This document shows, in pieces, positions 9,403 to 18,900 of a DNA stretch of 48,736 bases. The notes beneath the pieces were generated by a model. That model made no database searches. It was not told the DNA's origin and was given only the letters and a program-made list of their open reading frames with translations. Source of the stretch: Dysgonamonadaceae bacterium (lineage in GTDB: Bacteria; Bacteroidota; Bacteroidia; Bacteroidales; Azobacteroidaceae); the NCBI GenBank assembly GCA_031267615.1, contig JAIRYM010000094.1, forward strand, positions 1 to 48,736. Reading direction: 5' to 3'. How positions within the stretch are numbered: position 1 is the first letter of the stretch; each line of letters starts with the position of its first letter. Position numbers and translations under genes: made by a program.

Positions 9403-9440
9403 AAAACCTCCACCAATACAAAAAAATTGGCAGAGGTTTT
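9403..9440. terminator. Bidirectional intrinsic terminator
   Basis: AAAACCTC (9403-9410) pairs with GAGGTTTT (9433-9440), and inside it CCAAT (9413-9417) pairs with ATTGG (9426-9430). T-rich DNA follows on both strands. It can end both the serine acetyltransferase gene and the convergent T9SS protein gene. Confidence 0.85.
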
Positions 9441-9460
9441 TGAATATTAAAGTATCTATC

Positions 9461-10606
9461 TTACTCTTTCACAAACTTTTCCGTTCGTCTTTCTCCTGTC
9501 GCCTCATCAACAGTCGAAATCAGATAAATACCTGATTTAAGAGTTGATACGTCGATAGACTGACTTTCCGATGCATGTCCCGAAAGCGACATTGCGCCCT
9601 GCAATCCGAAAATACGGTATGACACTGATGAGCGGACATTTAGGCGGGTATCTGCGATAGAGGGATAAATGATTGCTTCAGACTGATTCAAGTCGACAAT
9701 ATCGGTGGTAGCAGGTGCATGATGGGGCTCAGGTTCTTGGGGATTGTCCTTGCAGATTCTCGAAAAAACAAAGTCCAAATCTTTTCCGTTGGGGTCTATC
9801 CCTGTGATTGTCAAAGTATTGTAGTCAGAACTGATGCTGTAAGTTTTGGCATTTTTCAAAAATTCGGCAACTACATCTTCGCCTGTAAAATCAGTTGTAC
9901 AGGACTCACGGAAGATGCCCGCAAAATCAATTGCGCCGTTTTCTGCGTTATAATGGCAGGTTTTGTAATAATGCCCGTTAATCCATTCTACAACTCGGTT
10001 TGAATGAAAAGACAGAGTAAGCCCCGTCTGTGGAAAATGATAATGTCTACCATACTCGTCCACTGCAACACCGTCGATTGTTTCAAGTTTCCACTCGTGA
10101 GTAATATCGCTCCGGAATGGTTTCGTTAAAACAGCAACCTCAGGTATAGAACTTAGCGGAACAAAAGTGTTATAACCGATGTCAGTGCAAATGCCTGTTC
10201 CTCCAATATAAAATACCTCGTCGGCAATCGGTGCATAGCGGAATCTAATTTTGTATGCCGATAGTTGTTTTGCCGTAAAAGAATCATAACCCGCAATTTT
10301 TGACAGATATAACAGACGACAGTCTCCTGCTGTGTAGGGTATCCGCAAGCCTTCTTCGCCAAAAAAATCAAACATATCATTGAGGGGCGACGATGCCAGC
10401 GTATATACATCTTTGTCCGTGTCTTCGATATGAATGACATATCCTTGGAGCGGTTCGGTTTGTTTGTCGGATGAATAGACTTTATACGCAGAGAACACCG
10501 CCGTAACATAGCCCGACACGTATCCGTCGTCCTGAGCACATAGCGCAATAGGAACATTCATCAAGAACATTACTAATGCAATCAGTGTAAAATTTTTTGT
10601 TTTCAT
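9461..10606 (-). CDS. Secreted protein with T9SS sorting domain
   Basis: A 381-residue exported protein. The signal peptide covers about residues 1-24 (ending ALCAQ). The last 70 or so residues form a type A T9SS sorting domain: a IIYPSIADTRLNV-like first strand, YRIFGLQGAM, SIDVSTLKSGIYLIS, and a basic tail ending EKFVKE. Such proteins cross the outer membrane by the type IX system and are usually anchored to A-type LPS. The central region has repeated beta-strand text about displayed values (GYVIHIEDTDKDVYTL, KLETIDGVAVDEYGRHYHF) and no catalytic motif I recognise. It has its own good promoter, is followed by a terminator, and lies downstream of the fucosidase gene. Confidence 0.8.
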   Translation of the reverse strand: MKTKNFTLIALVMFLMNVPIALCAQDDGYVSGYVTAVFSAYKVYSSDKQTEPLQGYVIHIEDTDKDVYTLASSPLNDMFDFFGEEGLRIPYTAGDCRLLYLSKIAGYDSFTAKQLSAYKIRFRYAPIADEVFYIGGTGICTDIGYNTFVPLSSIPEVAVLTKPFRSDITHEWKLETIDGVAVDEYGRHYHFPQTGLTLSFHSNRVVEWINGHYYKTCHYNAENGAIDFAGIFRESCTTDFTGEDVVAEFLKNAKTYSISSDYNTLTITGIDPNGKDLDFVFSRICKDNPQEPEPHHAPATTDIVDLNQSEAIIYPSIADTRLNVRSSVSYRIFGLQGAMSLSGHASESQSIDVSTLKSGIYLISTVDEATGERRTEKFVKE

Positions 10607-10644
10607 AAATTTTCTTTTTAGATTAATTAGTTATTATACGGGTG

Positions 10645-10676
10645 CAAATATAAATAAAACCAACTAAACAAACAAA
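10645..10676 (-). promoter_or_regulatory. Promoter of the T9SS cargo gene
   Basis: On the minus strand TTTG (10676-10673), 20 bases, then TATATTTG (10652-10645) fit the TTG-N19/21-TAnnTTTG consensus. The leader to the ATG at 10606 would be about 35 bases. Confidence 0.8.
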
Positions 10677-10708
10677 TTATTTATTTTAAAAATTTATTTT
10701 AAAAAAAG

Positions 10709-12253
10709 TTAAATATGACTTTTCTGATTTCCCACCTCAAATTTAAACGCCCAAGCATATTTGCAGGGACGATTTTCAAGTAGTTCGGAGGGAAGCGTCA
10801 GCGTTATGCCCGTATCGGTATACATCCACTCAATATCCTTTTCGTAGCCGAGCATACGCACTTTGCTGTTTTCCTTTGGAGTTACTGCAGCAATTGTAAT
10901 TTCCGCTTTAAGTGTATCAACAAAAGCATACACATATTTATGGTCTTTGGTTTGCGTGAAACGTGTTTTGCCATCTTTCCACACTTCACAAGGACTAGAG
11001 TTGAAAATTCCTTCGCCGTTCAAGTCAAGCCAGCGCCCTGTTTCTTCCAACTGTGCGACTGCTGTAGGATGGAATTTTCCTGTACCGTTAGGACCTATTC
11101 CAACCATAAAACTGCCGCCTTTTGCCACTGCATCAATCAGATTGCGAATAATCCAGCCTGCACCGCGATAGTGAGCACTGTCACGGTCGTAAGAGAAACT
11201 GCGTCCGAGCGGATAGATGGTCATCCACGGCATATTTGTATTTTCCTTGCTTTCGGGAACGAACTGTTCTGGCGTGTAATAATCGCCATAATTGCCGATA
11301 CCGCGGCAACGCAACATAACATCAGGTTGCAATTTCCGCATCATTTTAACAGTTTTCTTTGTTTCTTCCCAAACGTCCTGTCCAAGCCACTGGTCGAGGC
11401 AAATCATATCAATTTTACCGTAATTTGTAAGCAGTTCGCACAACTGTTCCCTGTGTCGCTTTACCATACGCGCCGTTTCTTCGGGCATGCGTTCCTCCGT
11501 CATAATTTTTGTAGAATCGAAGTGAATATCGTTGCCATACATCGCAGTGTTGGTTTTTACGCTTAAAGTAGTGAGCGGATGTCCGTTGTAGGGGCGAAAA
11601 TCGGCGTCATACCAATCGGGATGCGAGAAATATAAATCAATTTTAATATTCCGCTCGTGCGCCGCATCGCAAAGTTCTTTTACCACATCGCGTTTGAAAG
11701 GCGTTTCCATAATACTGTACGCAAGATGGCACTGTTCTATTGGATTCAGTGAATCAATATAGTCTGCACGCTGTACTACCTGTGTTTTGGTGTCGTACAT
11801 CGAAAAACCCTCGTGATGTTTTGTTGTGAACGCCATACACTGTATGCCAGCCCGTCTGAACAAATCCATCCACTCGTTAGCATCAAATCCTGTTGGATTA
11901 AACGTTTTGTACAGTTCGTTGTATTCTGCTTTTCTAACGTCTGACAAGTTGAGAAAGCCCCACGATTCACCGTTCATTTCCCAAATAGAATAAATACCCC
12001 AATGAATACGTACGGCAAATTTAATATCGCGAAACGCTTCGTGTGCCGCTTCCGATGCGTGAAGATAATCGGCATCAGGCTCGTCTTCGATATAATCCTT
12101 TGTAACCTTGTAGTGATAGTCGTTTTTAGGAAGTGTGATATTCCTCGCCCTGTCTTTTTTCAAGGCTTCTTCAATCTCTTTTGCGCTTGGTCCGCACGCC
12201 GTTAGCATCAAGGCTGATAATGCAATGCAAGTTGTGATAATTTTAACATTCAT
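10709..12253 (-). CDS. Alpha-L-fucosidase, glycoside hydrolase family 29 lipoprotein
   Basis: A 514-residue predicted lipoprotein (lipobox LTAC, Cys20) that would remove alpha-linked L-fucose from host or plant glycans on the periplasmic or cell-surface side. GH29 hallmarks are present: the HWGIYS segment at 84-89, TTKHHEGFSMYDT at 143-155, and CLDQW around Asp287, which occupies the position of the catalytic nucleophile in the usual WFDG-like motif. A C-terminal VGIGPNGTGKF (384-394) corresponds to the conserved NVGPxxDG region, and a small beta domain follows. The nucleophile context is not the commonest form, so linkage preference is uncertain. It follows pfkA by about 36 bases on the same strand and may be co-transcribed with it. 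Confidence 0.85.
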   Translation of the reverse strand: MNVKIITTCIALSALMLTACGPSAKEIEEALKKDRARNITLPKNDYHYKVTKDYIEDEPDADYLHASEAAHEAFRDIKFAVRIHWGIYSIWEMNGESWGFLNLSDVRKAEYNELYKTFNPTGFDANEWMDLFRRAGIQCMAFTTKHHEGFSMYDTKTQVVQRADYIDSLNPIEQCHLAYSIMETPFKRDVVKELCDAAHERNIKIDLYFSHPDWYDADFRPYNGHPLTTLSVKTNTAMYGNDIHFDSTKIMTEERMPEETARMVKRHREQLCELLTNYGKIDMICLDQWLGQDVWEETKKTVKMMRKLQPDVMLRCRGIGNYGDYYTPEQFVPESKENTNMPWMTIYPLGRSFSYDRDSAHYRGAGWIIRNLIDAVAKGGSFMVGIGPNGTGKFHPTAVAQLEETGRWLDLNGEGIFNSSPCEVWKDGKTRFTQTKDHKYVYAFVDTLKAEITIAAVTPKENSKVRMLGYEKDIEWMYTDTGITLTLPSELLENRPCKYAWAFKFEVGNQKSHI

Positions 12254-12289
12254 AGTGTATAAATTATTGTGTTTAATATTTCAAAATTG

Positions 12290-13270
12290 TCAGATTGATA
12301 AAATTCTTAAAGTATTAAGAAGTTCTCGATTGATAGGCTTATCATTTTTAATTGCTTTTGTAAAAGGCACATAAACAATCATGTCATTTTGAATACCTAT
12401 CATCACATTGCGCTGATCTTCCATTAGTGCGTCGATTGCTGCTGCGCCCATTCGGCTGGCAAGGATTCTGTCCGAAGCTGTGGGTGAGCCTCCGCGCTGA
12501 ATATGTCCGAGAATTGTTACTCTCACGTCGTATTGCGGATATTCGTTCTTTACGCGCTCTGCCAAAGCCATTGCCCCGCCTGTGATTTCACTCTCTGCTA
12601 CAAGAACAATACTACTGTTTTTCGTTTTACGGAAACCATTTTTGATGAGTTCGCCCAACTGGTCAACTTCTGTCGAAATTTCGGGAATTATCGCTGCTTC
12701 CGCACCCGCTGCTATCGCACCGTTGAGAGCGAGAAAACCGGCGTCACGTCCCATAACTTCTATGAAAAACAATCGCTCGTGAGAAGAAGCAGTGTCACGA
12801 ATTTTATCGACAGCGTCCATAATTGTATTCAAGGCAGTGTCATATCCAATCGTAGTGTCGGTACCGAAAAGGTCGTTATCAATAGTGCCGGGCAGTCCAA
12901 CGATAGGAATATTGTATTCCTGTGCAAAAATACGTGCACCGGTCAGCGAACCGTCACCACCGATAACCACCAGCGAATCAATATTCTCGCGCTGCATAGT
13001 TTCATAAGCGATGCGACGTCCTTCGGGTTCTCTAAATTCTTGACAACGAGCGGTTTTAAGTATAGTTCCGCCCTGCTGAATAATATTGCTAACATTATTT
13101 GTTTTGAAAGGAACTATTTCGCTTGTAATCAAACCTCTATATCCTCGATATATCCCTTTAACTTCCAATCCATTATAAATAGCAGCTCTGGTTACTGCAC
13201 GCACTGCGGCGTTCATTCCCGGTGCGTCCCCTCCTGATGTAAGAATACCTGTACATTTAATATTTGCCAT
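12290..13270 (-). CDS. pfkA: ATP-dependent 6-phosphofructokinase
   Basis: Phosphorylates fructose-6-phosphate to fructose-1,6-bisphosphate, the committed step of glycolysis. The 326-residue protein starts [18 protein letters not shown]. The frame extends 43 codons further upstream, but those residues are not family-like and overlap the divergent promoter. Motifs: [13 protein letters not shown] near the N-terminus, GGDGSLTGA (Gly after GGD, as in ATP-using rather than PPi-using enzymes), catalytic [24 protein letters not shown] and [13 protein letters not shown]. The length matches E. coli PfkA. It is divergent from the HU-SPOR gene and followed closely by the fucosidase gene. Confidence 0.97.
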   Translation of the reverse strand: MANIKCTGILTSGGDAPGMNAAVRAVTRAAIYNGLEVKGIYRGYRGLITSEIVPFKTNNVSNIIQQGGTILKTARCQEFREPEGRRIAYETMQRENIDSLVVIGGDGSLTGARIFAQEYNIPIVGLPGTIDNDLFGTDTTIGYDTALNTIMDAVDKIRDTASSHERLFFIEVMGRDAGFLALNGAIAAGAEAAIIPEISTEVDQLGELIKNGFRKTKNSSIVLVAESEITGGAMALAERVKNEYPQYDVRVTILGHIQRGGSPTASDRILASRMGAAAIDALMEDQRNVMIGIQNDMIVYVPFTKAIKNDKPINRELLNTLRILSI

Positions 13271-13294
13271 GATTTTTTCTGCTAAAAACGGACG

Positions 13295-13302
13295 CAAAGG
13301 TA
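13295..13302 (-). promoter_or_regulatory. -7 element of pfkA
   Basis: TACCTTTG on the minus strand, 24 bases before the pfkA ATG. No exact -33 TTG is visible at the usual spacing. The divergent HU-SPOR promoter begins about 20 bases away. Confidence 0.65.
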
Positions 13303-13322
13303 AGAAAAAAATTTGAAATATA

Positions 13323-13355
13323 TTTTGTTTTTTAAAATATATTTTTATATCTTTG
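13323..13355 (+). promoter_or_regulatory. Promoter of the HU-SPOR gene, leaderless
   Basis: TTTTG (13323-13327), 20 bases, TATCTTTG (13348-13355): a full consensus match. The predicted transcription start coincides with the GTG start codon at 13360, so the transcript should lack a leader. Confidence 0.75.
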
Positions 13356-13359
13356 CAGT

Positions 13360-14328
13360 GTGAATAATCTAAATTTTCATATTGCATATCTTTTGTCAAA
13401 GCATGAATGTATTATTATTCCTGGCTTTGGCGCTCTTATTGTATCGGGAAATGGCAAAAACAGGGCGGATAAACGTAACGTTCTTTTACCGCCAGAAAGA
13501 TTTTTAAGTTTCAATTCCGAAATCACACATAACGACGGATTGCTAGCAAATTCCGTTGCAAAAGAAAAAAATATTGGCTATCGTGAAGCGCTTGATTATA
13601 TAAATGATTTTGCTGAAGATTTGTGGAACAGACTGAATCAAGGCGAGCGGATACAGATTCCTTGGGTTGGCAGATTCAGTTTTGCATCGGAAAACAGAAT
13701 AATATTTAATTCTGCACCGAATATGAGTTGTAATGCGAATTTTTATGGATTTACAGGAGTTCGTCTTCCTCGTCTTATAGAACTTGATGAACTTTCCGAA
13801 ATGTCTTATTTTAAATTAAAACGAAAGAGAGATGTCGATACGATATGGATTCCCATCAACCGAAAAATCGCTATGTATGCGGCATCAACGGCGGCGGCTA
13901 TTTTGGCAATGTTATTCATTCCTTCTTCATTGAACAACTATTCCCAACAGGCAGAGATTCGTTCAGCAAGTTTTTTATCTTTTCCTTCAAAACCTCAAAC
14001 AGAAGTAATACAGGAAGTTATAAGAACAGAAGAAACTGTGGAAATACCTGCGCCAGCGGTAGAAATTTCAATACAGCCGAAACAATCGGAAAATATATCA
14101 GACAAAAATTATTTTATCGTTATTTCAAGTCTTTCTACTCGGCAGATTGCCGAAGATGAACTGAAACGCTATATCAATAAAGGTTTTAACAAAGCATTTG
14201 TTCACAGTTCTAACAATAAGCACCGTATTGTTGTCGCTGCCTTCTCAGACAAGCAAGAAGCCAAAATATATCTTCGACAGTTCAGAGAAGATAATCCTAT
14301 GTATGAAAAAGCGTGGTTGTTGTATTAA
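13360..14328 (+). CDS. HU-like (CCDC81-type) domain, membrane anchor and SPOR domain protein
   Basis: This 322-residue protein has three parts. Residues 1-145 hold two HU-CCDC81-type domains, starting [25 protein letters not shown], which is typical of Bacteroidota. A single transmembrane helix lies at about 169-188 after a basic stretch (KLKRKRD). After a Pro/Glu-rich linker comes a C-terminal SPOR domain at about 246-322 ([21 protein letters not shown]). SPOR domains bind denuded peptidoglycan at division sites. HU-like domains bind DNA or proteins. The topology therefore puts the HU part in the cytoplasm and SPOR in the periplasm. The start is a GTG at 13360, with no Shine-Dalgarno because the promoter lies directly against it. 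DNA binding is not proven for this subfamily. Confidence 0.85.
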   Translation: MNNLNFHIAYLLSKHECIIIPGFGALIVSGNGKNRADKRNVLLPPERFLSFNSEITHNDGLLANSVAKEKNIGYREALDYINDFAEDLWNRLNQGERIQIPWVGRFSFASENRIIFNSAPNMSCNANFYGFTGVRLPRLIELDELSEMSYFKLKRKRDVDTIWIPINRKIAMYAASTAAAILAMLFIPSSLNNYSQQAEIRSASFLSFPSKPQTEVIQEVIRTEETVEIPAPAVEISIQPKQSENISDKNYFIVISSLSTRQIAEDELKRYINKGFNKAFVHSSNNKHRIVVAAFSDKQEAKIYLRQFREDNPMYEKAWLLY

Positions 14329-14331
14329 TGC

Positions 14332-15402
14332 TTAAATTACCATTTCTACTGCTTTATCTACTCCTTCTGCATTTTTCCCGCCTGCCTGTGCGAAAAATGA
14401 TTGTCCGCCGCCGCTACCTTGAATGTGTTTTGCTGCTTCGCGAATAAGCGTTACAGCATTCATTCCTTTGGCAACTAAGTCATCTGATAATAAGATCGTT
14501 AAGTTTGGCTTACCAACAAAAACAGAGCCGATAACCACAAAAAGATTTTCTGGTTGCCGCTGCCGAAGTTGGAAAGCAAGCATTTTTGCTTTATCGGCAG
14601 AAATTTTCGTAATGTGTTTAATTATAGTTACTCCGTCTTTCGTTTCAGCTTTTGCAAGCAGTTTTTCGGCATATTCGGCAAACTGTTTTTGCATAAATTC
14701 TTCTGCCTGTTTGCGCAATTCACTGTTTTCGTCAAAAATTTTTTTGAGTTCCGCACGCAAATCGGATGCATTGCCTACAAACTCCTGAATATCTGCAATT
14801 TTATCATGCATCAAATCAAACAGATTTTCAATCGCCTCACCTGTTATCGCCTCAATACGCCGAATACCTGCCGCAATGCTACTTTCGTAAATAATTTTCA
14901 CCATTCCGATTTTGCCTGTACTGCAAACGTGTGTGCCGCCGCAAAGTTCAATGGAGTTACCGAACTTGATAACGCGCACCGTTTCGCCATATTTTTCGCC
15001 AAAAAGCGCCATTGCACCCATTTCTTTTGCCTCTGCAATTGGAATGTTGCGGCGTTCCTCGTTGCGGAAATTTTCTCTAATCAGATGATTAGCAACATGT
15101 TCTACACGGCGAATTTCTTCTTTCGTGAGTTTTTGAAAATGCGAAAAGTCGAAGCGCAGCATTTCGGGAGACACATACGAACCTTTCTGTTCAACGCGCG
15201 TACCCAACACCTCACGCAACGCCTCATGCAGAATGTGCGTAGCCGAGTGATTGCGCTCTATGGCACGGCGGCGTTCTATATCAATTTTTGCCGTAAAAGT
15301 TGCCTCTACGTCTTCTGGCAGTGTTTTTGCCAAATGCACTATCAAATTATTTTCGCGTTTGGTGTCATAAATTTCAACACTATTTATTTTTTTTGTTGTC
15401 AT
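14332..15402 (-). CDS. Free-standing C-terminal half of alanyl-tRNA synthetase (editing and C-Ala domains)
   Basis: The 356 residues match the C-terminal part of a Bacteroidales AlaRS (about 870 residues). They hold the editing domain with its complete zinc/active-site set His52, His56 (HSATH), Cys154 and His158 (CGGTH), a coiled linker (about 195-235), and the DHHA1/C-Ala domain ending GGGQSFFAQAGGKN. The N-terminal aminoacylation and tRNA-recognition domains are absent, and a stop lies just upstream in frame. The open frame is intact for 356 codons. It could be a recent truncation whose full-length copy lies elsewhere, one half of a split AlaRS, or an AlaX-like trans-editing protein clearing Ser- and Gly-tRNA-Ala. 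It lies next to decayed DNA with an IS fragment, which favours rearrangement. Confidence 0.85.
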   Translation of the reverse strand: MTTKKINSVEIYDTKRENNLIVHLAKTLPEDVEATFTAKIDIERRRAIERNHSATHILHEALREVLGTRVEQKGSYVSPEMLRFDFSHFQKLTKEEIRRVEHVANHLIRENFRNEERRNIPIAEAKEMGAMALFGEKYGETVRVIKFGNSIELCGGTHVCSTGKIGMVKIIYESSIAAGIRRIEAITGEAIENLFDLMHDKIADIQEFVGNASDLRAELKKIFDENSELRKQAEEFMQKQFAEYAEKLLAKAETKDGVTIIKHITKISADKAKMLAFQLRQRQPENLFVVIGSVFVGKPNLTILLSDDLVAKGMNAVTLIREAAKHIQGSGGGQSFFAQAGGKNAEGVDKAVEMVI

Positions 15403-15770
15403 ATTAGTATTTTAAAAATATTACAAATTTACAATTATTTTTTAAAATTAAGATTATGAAACATCAAGCAGATAATGCTTTCCAAACAACTCAGCCTCAT
15501 CAAATATCAAAATAGGTGTCGTCCATAAACCATTTCTACACACAACGCAATTGCTTTAATTCTCGCCTTTTCGTATTTGGCAAACAAACTGAGTTTTCTT
15601 TTCAATCGCAACGTCCAATAAATCATAGAAATACAACGTATTAATTGTTGGTAATAATAAAATAAAAAAAATCAATTTCAGTTTTAGATAAGAAAAATTA
15701 TTGAAAGGTTTGCAAGTCAACTATATTTTATATGTCTTTATTTGATTATTAATAATCAATTACAGCAAAT

Positions 15771-15893
15771 ATATCTATACTTACAACTGACAAAGTTATT
15801 GAAATTTTCCGTATTATCGACGATTTCTGTAAAAACGTTAGTCCTGAGATAAAAAACTCAAAAATTACACAAAAACGGCAAAAAAGATTTTAA
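15771..15893 (+). pseudogene. N-terminal fragment of an IS982-type transposase
   Basis: The frame reads ISILTTDKVIEIFRIIDDFCKN and then a basic stretch to a TAA at 15891. KVIEIF-x-x-DDFCK is the usual N-terminus of IS982-family transposases in Bacteroidota. The ATG is missing (ATA at 15771 is in the likely place), and only about 40 of some 300 residues remain. The stop codon falls at the edge of the rpoC terminator. Confidence 0.55.
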
Positions 15894-15925
15894 ACCCCGT
15901 CAGATAGATATACTGGCGGGGTTTT
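15892..15925 (-). terminator. Intrinsic terminator of the rpoB-rpoC operon
   Basis: A 12-bp stem, with one G-T pair, joins 15892-15903 (AAACCCCGTCAG) and 15913-15924 (CTGGCGGGGTTT) around a 9-base loop. On the minus strand the stem is followed by a T-rich tract, directly after the rpoC stop. Confidence 0.9.
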
Positions 15926-15929
15926 AAAC

Positions 15930-18900
15930 TTATTGACTTATGACTGTTAAGTCTTCTGTCTCATTAAGCATAGCCGCAACCATACTACAAGGACGCATTG
16001 TCGTCATCTGCACTCTTTCCATTTCATCGCGGCTGCCGACGATGATTTTTTCGTATTCTTTCAGTCCGGTACCGGCGGGGATAAGTTTGCCGCAGATTAC
16101 GTTTTCTTTCATTCCTTCCAGACGGTCGATTTTACCATTGATTGCTGCTTCGTTGAGGACTTTTGTTGTTTCCTGAAATGATGCTGCCGACATAAAGCTT
16201 GTGGTCTGAAGGGCGGCGCGGGTGATACCCTGCAAGACTTGGCTTGCGGTGGTGGGCACTGCGTCACGGGTTTCGACAAGTTTCAAGTCGCGACGTTTTA
16301 GGGCTGAATTTTCATCGCGAAGTTTTCGTGCAGTAACGATCTGCCCTGGTTTCATATTGGGTGAATCACCTGCGTCGATAACAACTTTTTTACCCCAGAT
16401 GCGGTCGTTTTCTTCGCCTACCTCCTGTTTGTCAATCAGTTGCTGTTCGAGGAAACGAGTGTCACCCGGCTCAACTATTTCGACTTTGCGCATCATCTGG
16501 CGGACGATTACTTCAAAGTGTTTGTCGTTGATTTTCACACCCTGCAAACGGTAAACGTCCTGCACTTCGTTGACAATATATTCCTGCACTGCTGTTGGAC
16601 CGTTGATTGCCAGAATGTCGGAAGGTGTGATAGCGCCGTCTGACAGAGGCGTTCCTGCTCGGACATAATCGTTTTCCTGAACGAGTATCTGTTTCGAGAA
16701 CGGTATGAGGTAAGTTTTGAATTCGCCCGATTTTGATGTAACGATGACTTCGCGATTGCCGCGTTTCACTTTGCCGAATGATATTTCGCCGTCGATTTCC
16801 GAAACTACTGCCGGATTCGACGGATTACGGGCTTCAAACAATTCGGTAACGCGAGGCAAACCGCCAGTGATGTCGCCAGTTTTTCCTACCGTACGCGGGA
16901 TTTTAACGAGTACTTCGCCGAGCTTCACTGCGTCACCATTTTCGCGCACAACGTGAGCTCCTAGCGGCAGGACATAGGTTTTTTCGATTTCTTTGGCTTT
17001 GTTGATAATATGAATTGAGGGAACAAGTTTGTTTTTAGACTCAATGATGATTTTTTCACGAAGTCCGGTTGTATCGTCGTATTCTACTTTGAATGTATTG
17101 TTTTCTACGAGGTTTTCAAACTTGATCGTACCTTGCGCCTCAGTTACGATAACGGCATTGAAAGGGTCCCATTCGATGATGAGGTCGCCTTTTTTCACCG
17201 TGTCGCCCGATTTGAAGTAAAGTTTCGAGGCGTATGGGATGTTGTGCGAAGCGAGTACGATATTTGTATTCGGGTCAACGATACGGAGCTCCGAAAGTCG
17301 GCTTATGACGATTTTGTAGTCTTTACCGTCTTCTTTTATATCAACAGTACGAAGTTCATCGATTTCAAGGTATCCTTCGTATTTCGACGTAACGTTGTTT
17401 TCAGACGTGATGTTAGATGCGATACCACCCACGTGAAAAGTACGGAGCGTCAACTGCGTACCAGGCTCGCCGATAGACTGAGCAGCGATAACGCCTACAG
17501 CCTCTCCACGCTGCACCATTCGACCTGTTGCGAGGTTTCGCCCATAGCATTTTGCGCAGACGCCTTTTTTTGATTCGCATGTCAAAACCGAACGGATTTC
17601 TACTGATTCGAGTGGAGAATTTTCTATTACCTGTGCAATGTCTTCTGTGATTTCATCGCCTGCACGGACAATGATTTCACCCGTTGTTGGATGTTGGATA
17701 TTGTGAACCGAAACGCGCCCAAGTATGCGTTCATAGAGAGTTGCGACGGTTTCTTCGTTGTTTTTTAATTCTTTTGCTACAAGTCCACGCAGCGTGCCAC
17801 AGTCTTCTTCGTTTATAATGACATCATGTGACACATCGACGAGGCGGCGGGTAAGATAACCAGCATCGGCTGTCTTTAAAGCCGTGTCTGCCAAACCTTT
17901 ACGAGCACCGTGAGTCGAGATGAAGTATTCGAGTACCGAAAGTCCTTCTTTGAAGTTTGAGAGGACGGGGTTTTCAATCGTTTGACCGCCTTCTGCACCT
18001 GATTTCTGGGGTTTGTTCATCAATCCACGCATACCCGATAACTGACGGATTTGCTCTTTCGAACCGCGGGCACCCGAGTCGAGCATCATATAGACAGAAT
18101 TGAATCCCTGGTCGTCGGACGAAAGTTGCTTCATCAGAACATCGGCGAGATTGTTGTTTACCTTAGTCCAAACGTCTATAATCTGATTATAACGCTCATT
18201 GTAGGTAATGAAACCCATATTGTAGTTATTGAGGATTTCCTCCACTTCTTCGTAACCTTTAGCCACTAAATCTTCTTTTTCTTTTGGAATGATGATATCT
18301 TCGAGGTTGAACGACAGTCCGCCGCGGAAAGCCATTCTATAGCCCAAATCCTTGATGTCATCGAGGAATTGCGCTGTGCGGGCTACACCGCATATTTTTA
18401 TAACGTTACCGATTATGTCACGGAGCGATTTTTTCGACAGCACCACGTTGAGATAGCCAACCTCTTTCGGCACAACTTCGTTTACCATTACTCTACCGAC
18501 AGAAGTTTCAGTCATGTATTTGCCTGCTACACCGTCTTTTATATTATCGACTAAAATTGTAACTTTAGCGTGAATATCAACGCGACCTTCATTGTAGGCG
18601 ATGATTGCCTCTTCTGGTCCGTAGAATTTCAATCCTTCGCCCAGTGCGCCGTCGCGGAGTTTAGTGATATAATAAAGTCCAAGCACCATGTCCTGCGAAG
18701 GCACGGTAATAGGCGCTCCGTTTGCTGGGTTGAGGATGTTGTGCGAGGCGAGCATCAGCATTTGCGCTTCGAGGATTGCCTCGTTGCCGAGCGGAAGGTG
18801 GACAGCCATCTGATCGCCATCAAAGTCTGCATTAAACGCCGTACACGACAAGGGGTGAAGCTGTATTGCTTTTCCTTCAATCATTCTAGGTTGAAACGCC

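Larger units (their letters stand above)
15403..15929. other. Decayed intergenic region of 527 bp
   Basis: No intact gene. It contains an IS982-like transposase fragment on the plus strand, the rpoC terminator, and on the minus strand a broken frame from about 15650 to a stop at 15454. That frame translates as NTLYFYDLLDVAIEKK, about a dozen further residues to a TAA near 15564, then continues past the stop as WTTPILIFDEAELFGKHYL. It looks like the end of a dead gene, but I cannot name the family. The rest is AT-rich. Confidence 0.6.

Noticed and set aside
13271..13399. 43-codon N-terminal extension of phosphofructokinase
   Set aside because: Crosses the promoter of the divergent gene; the [18 protein letters not shown] start is the family start.
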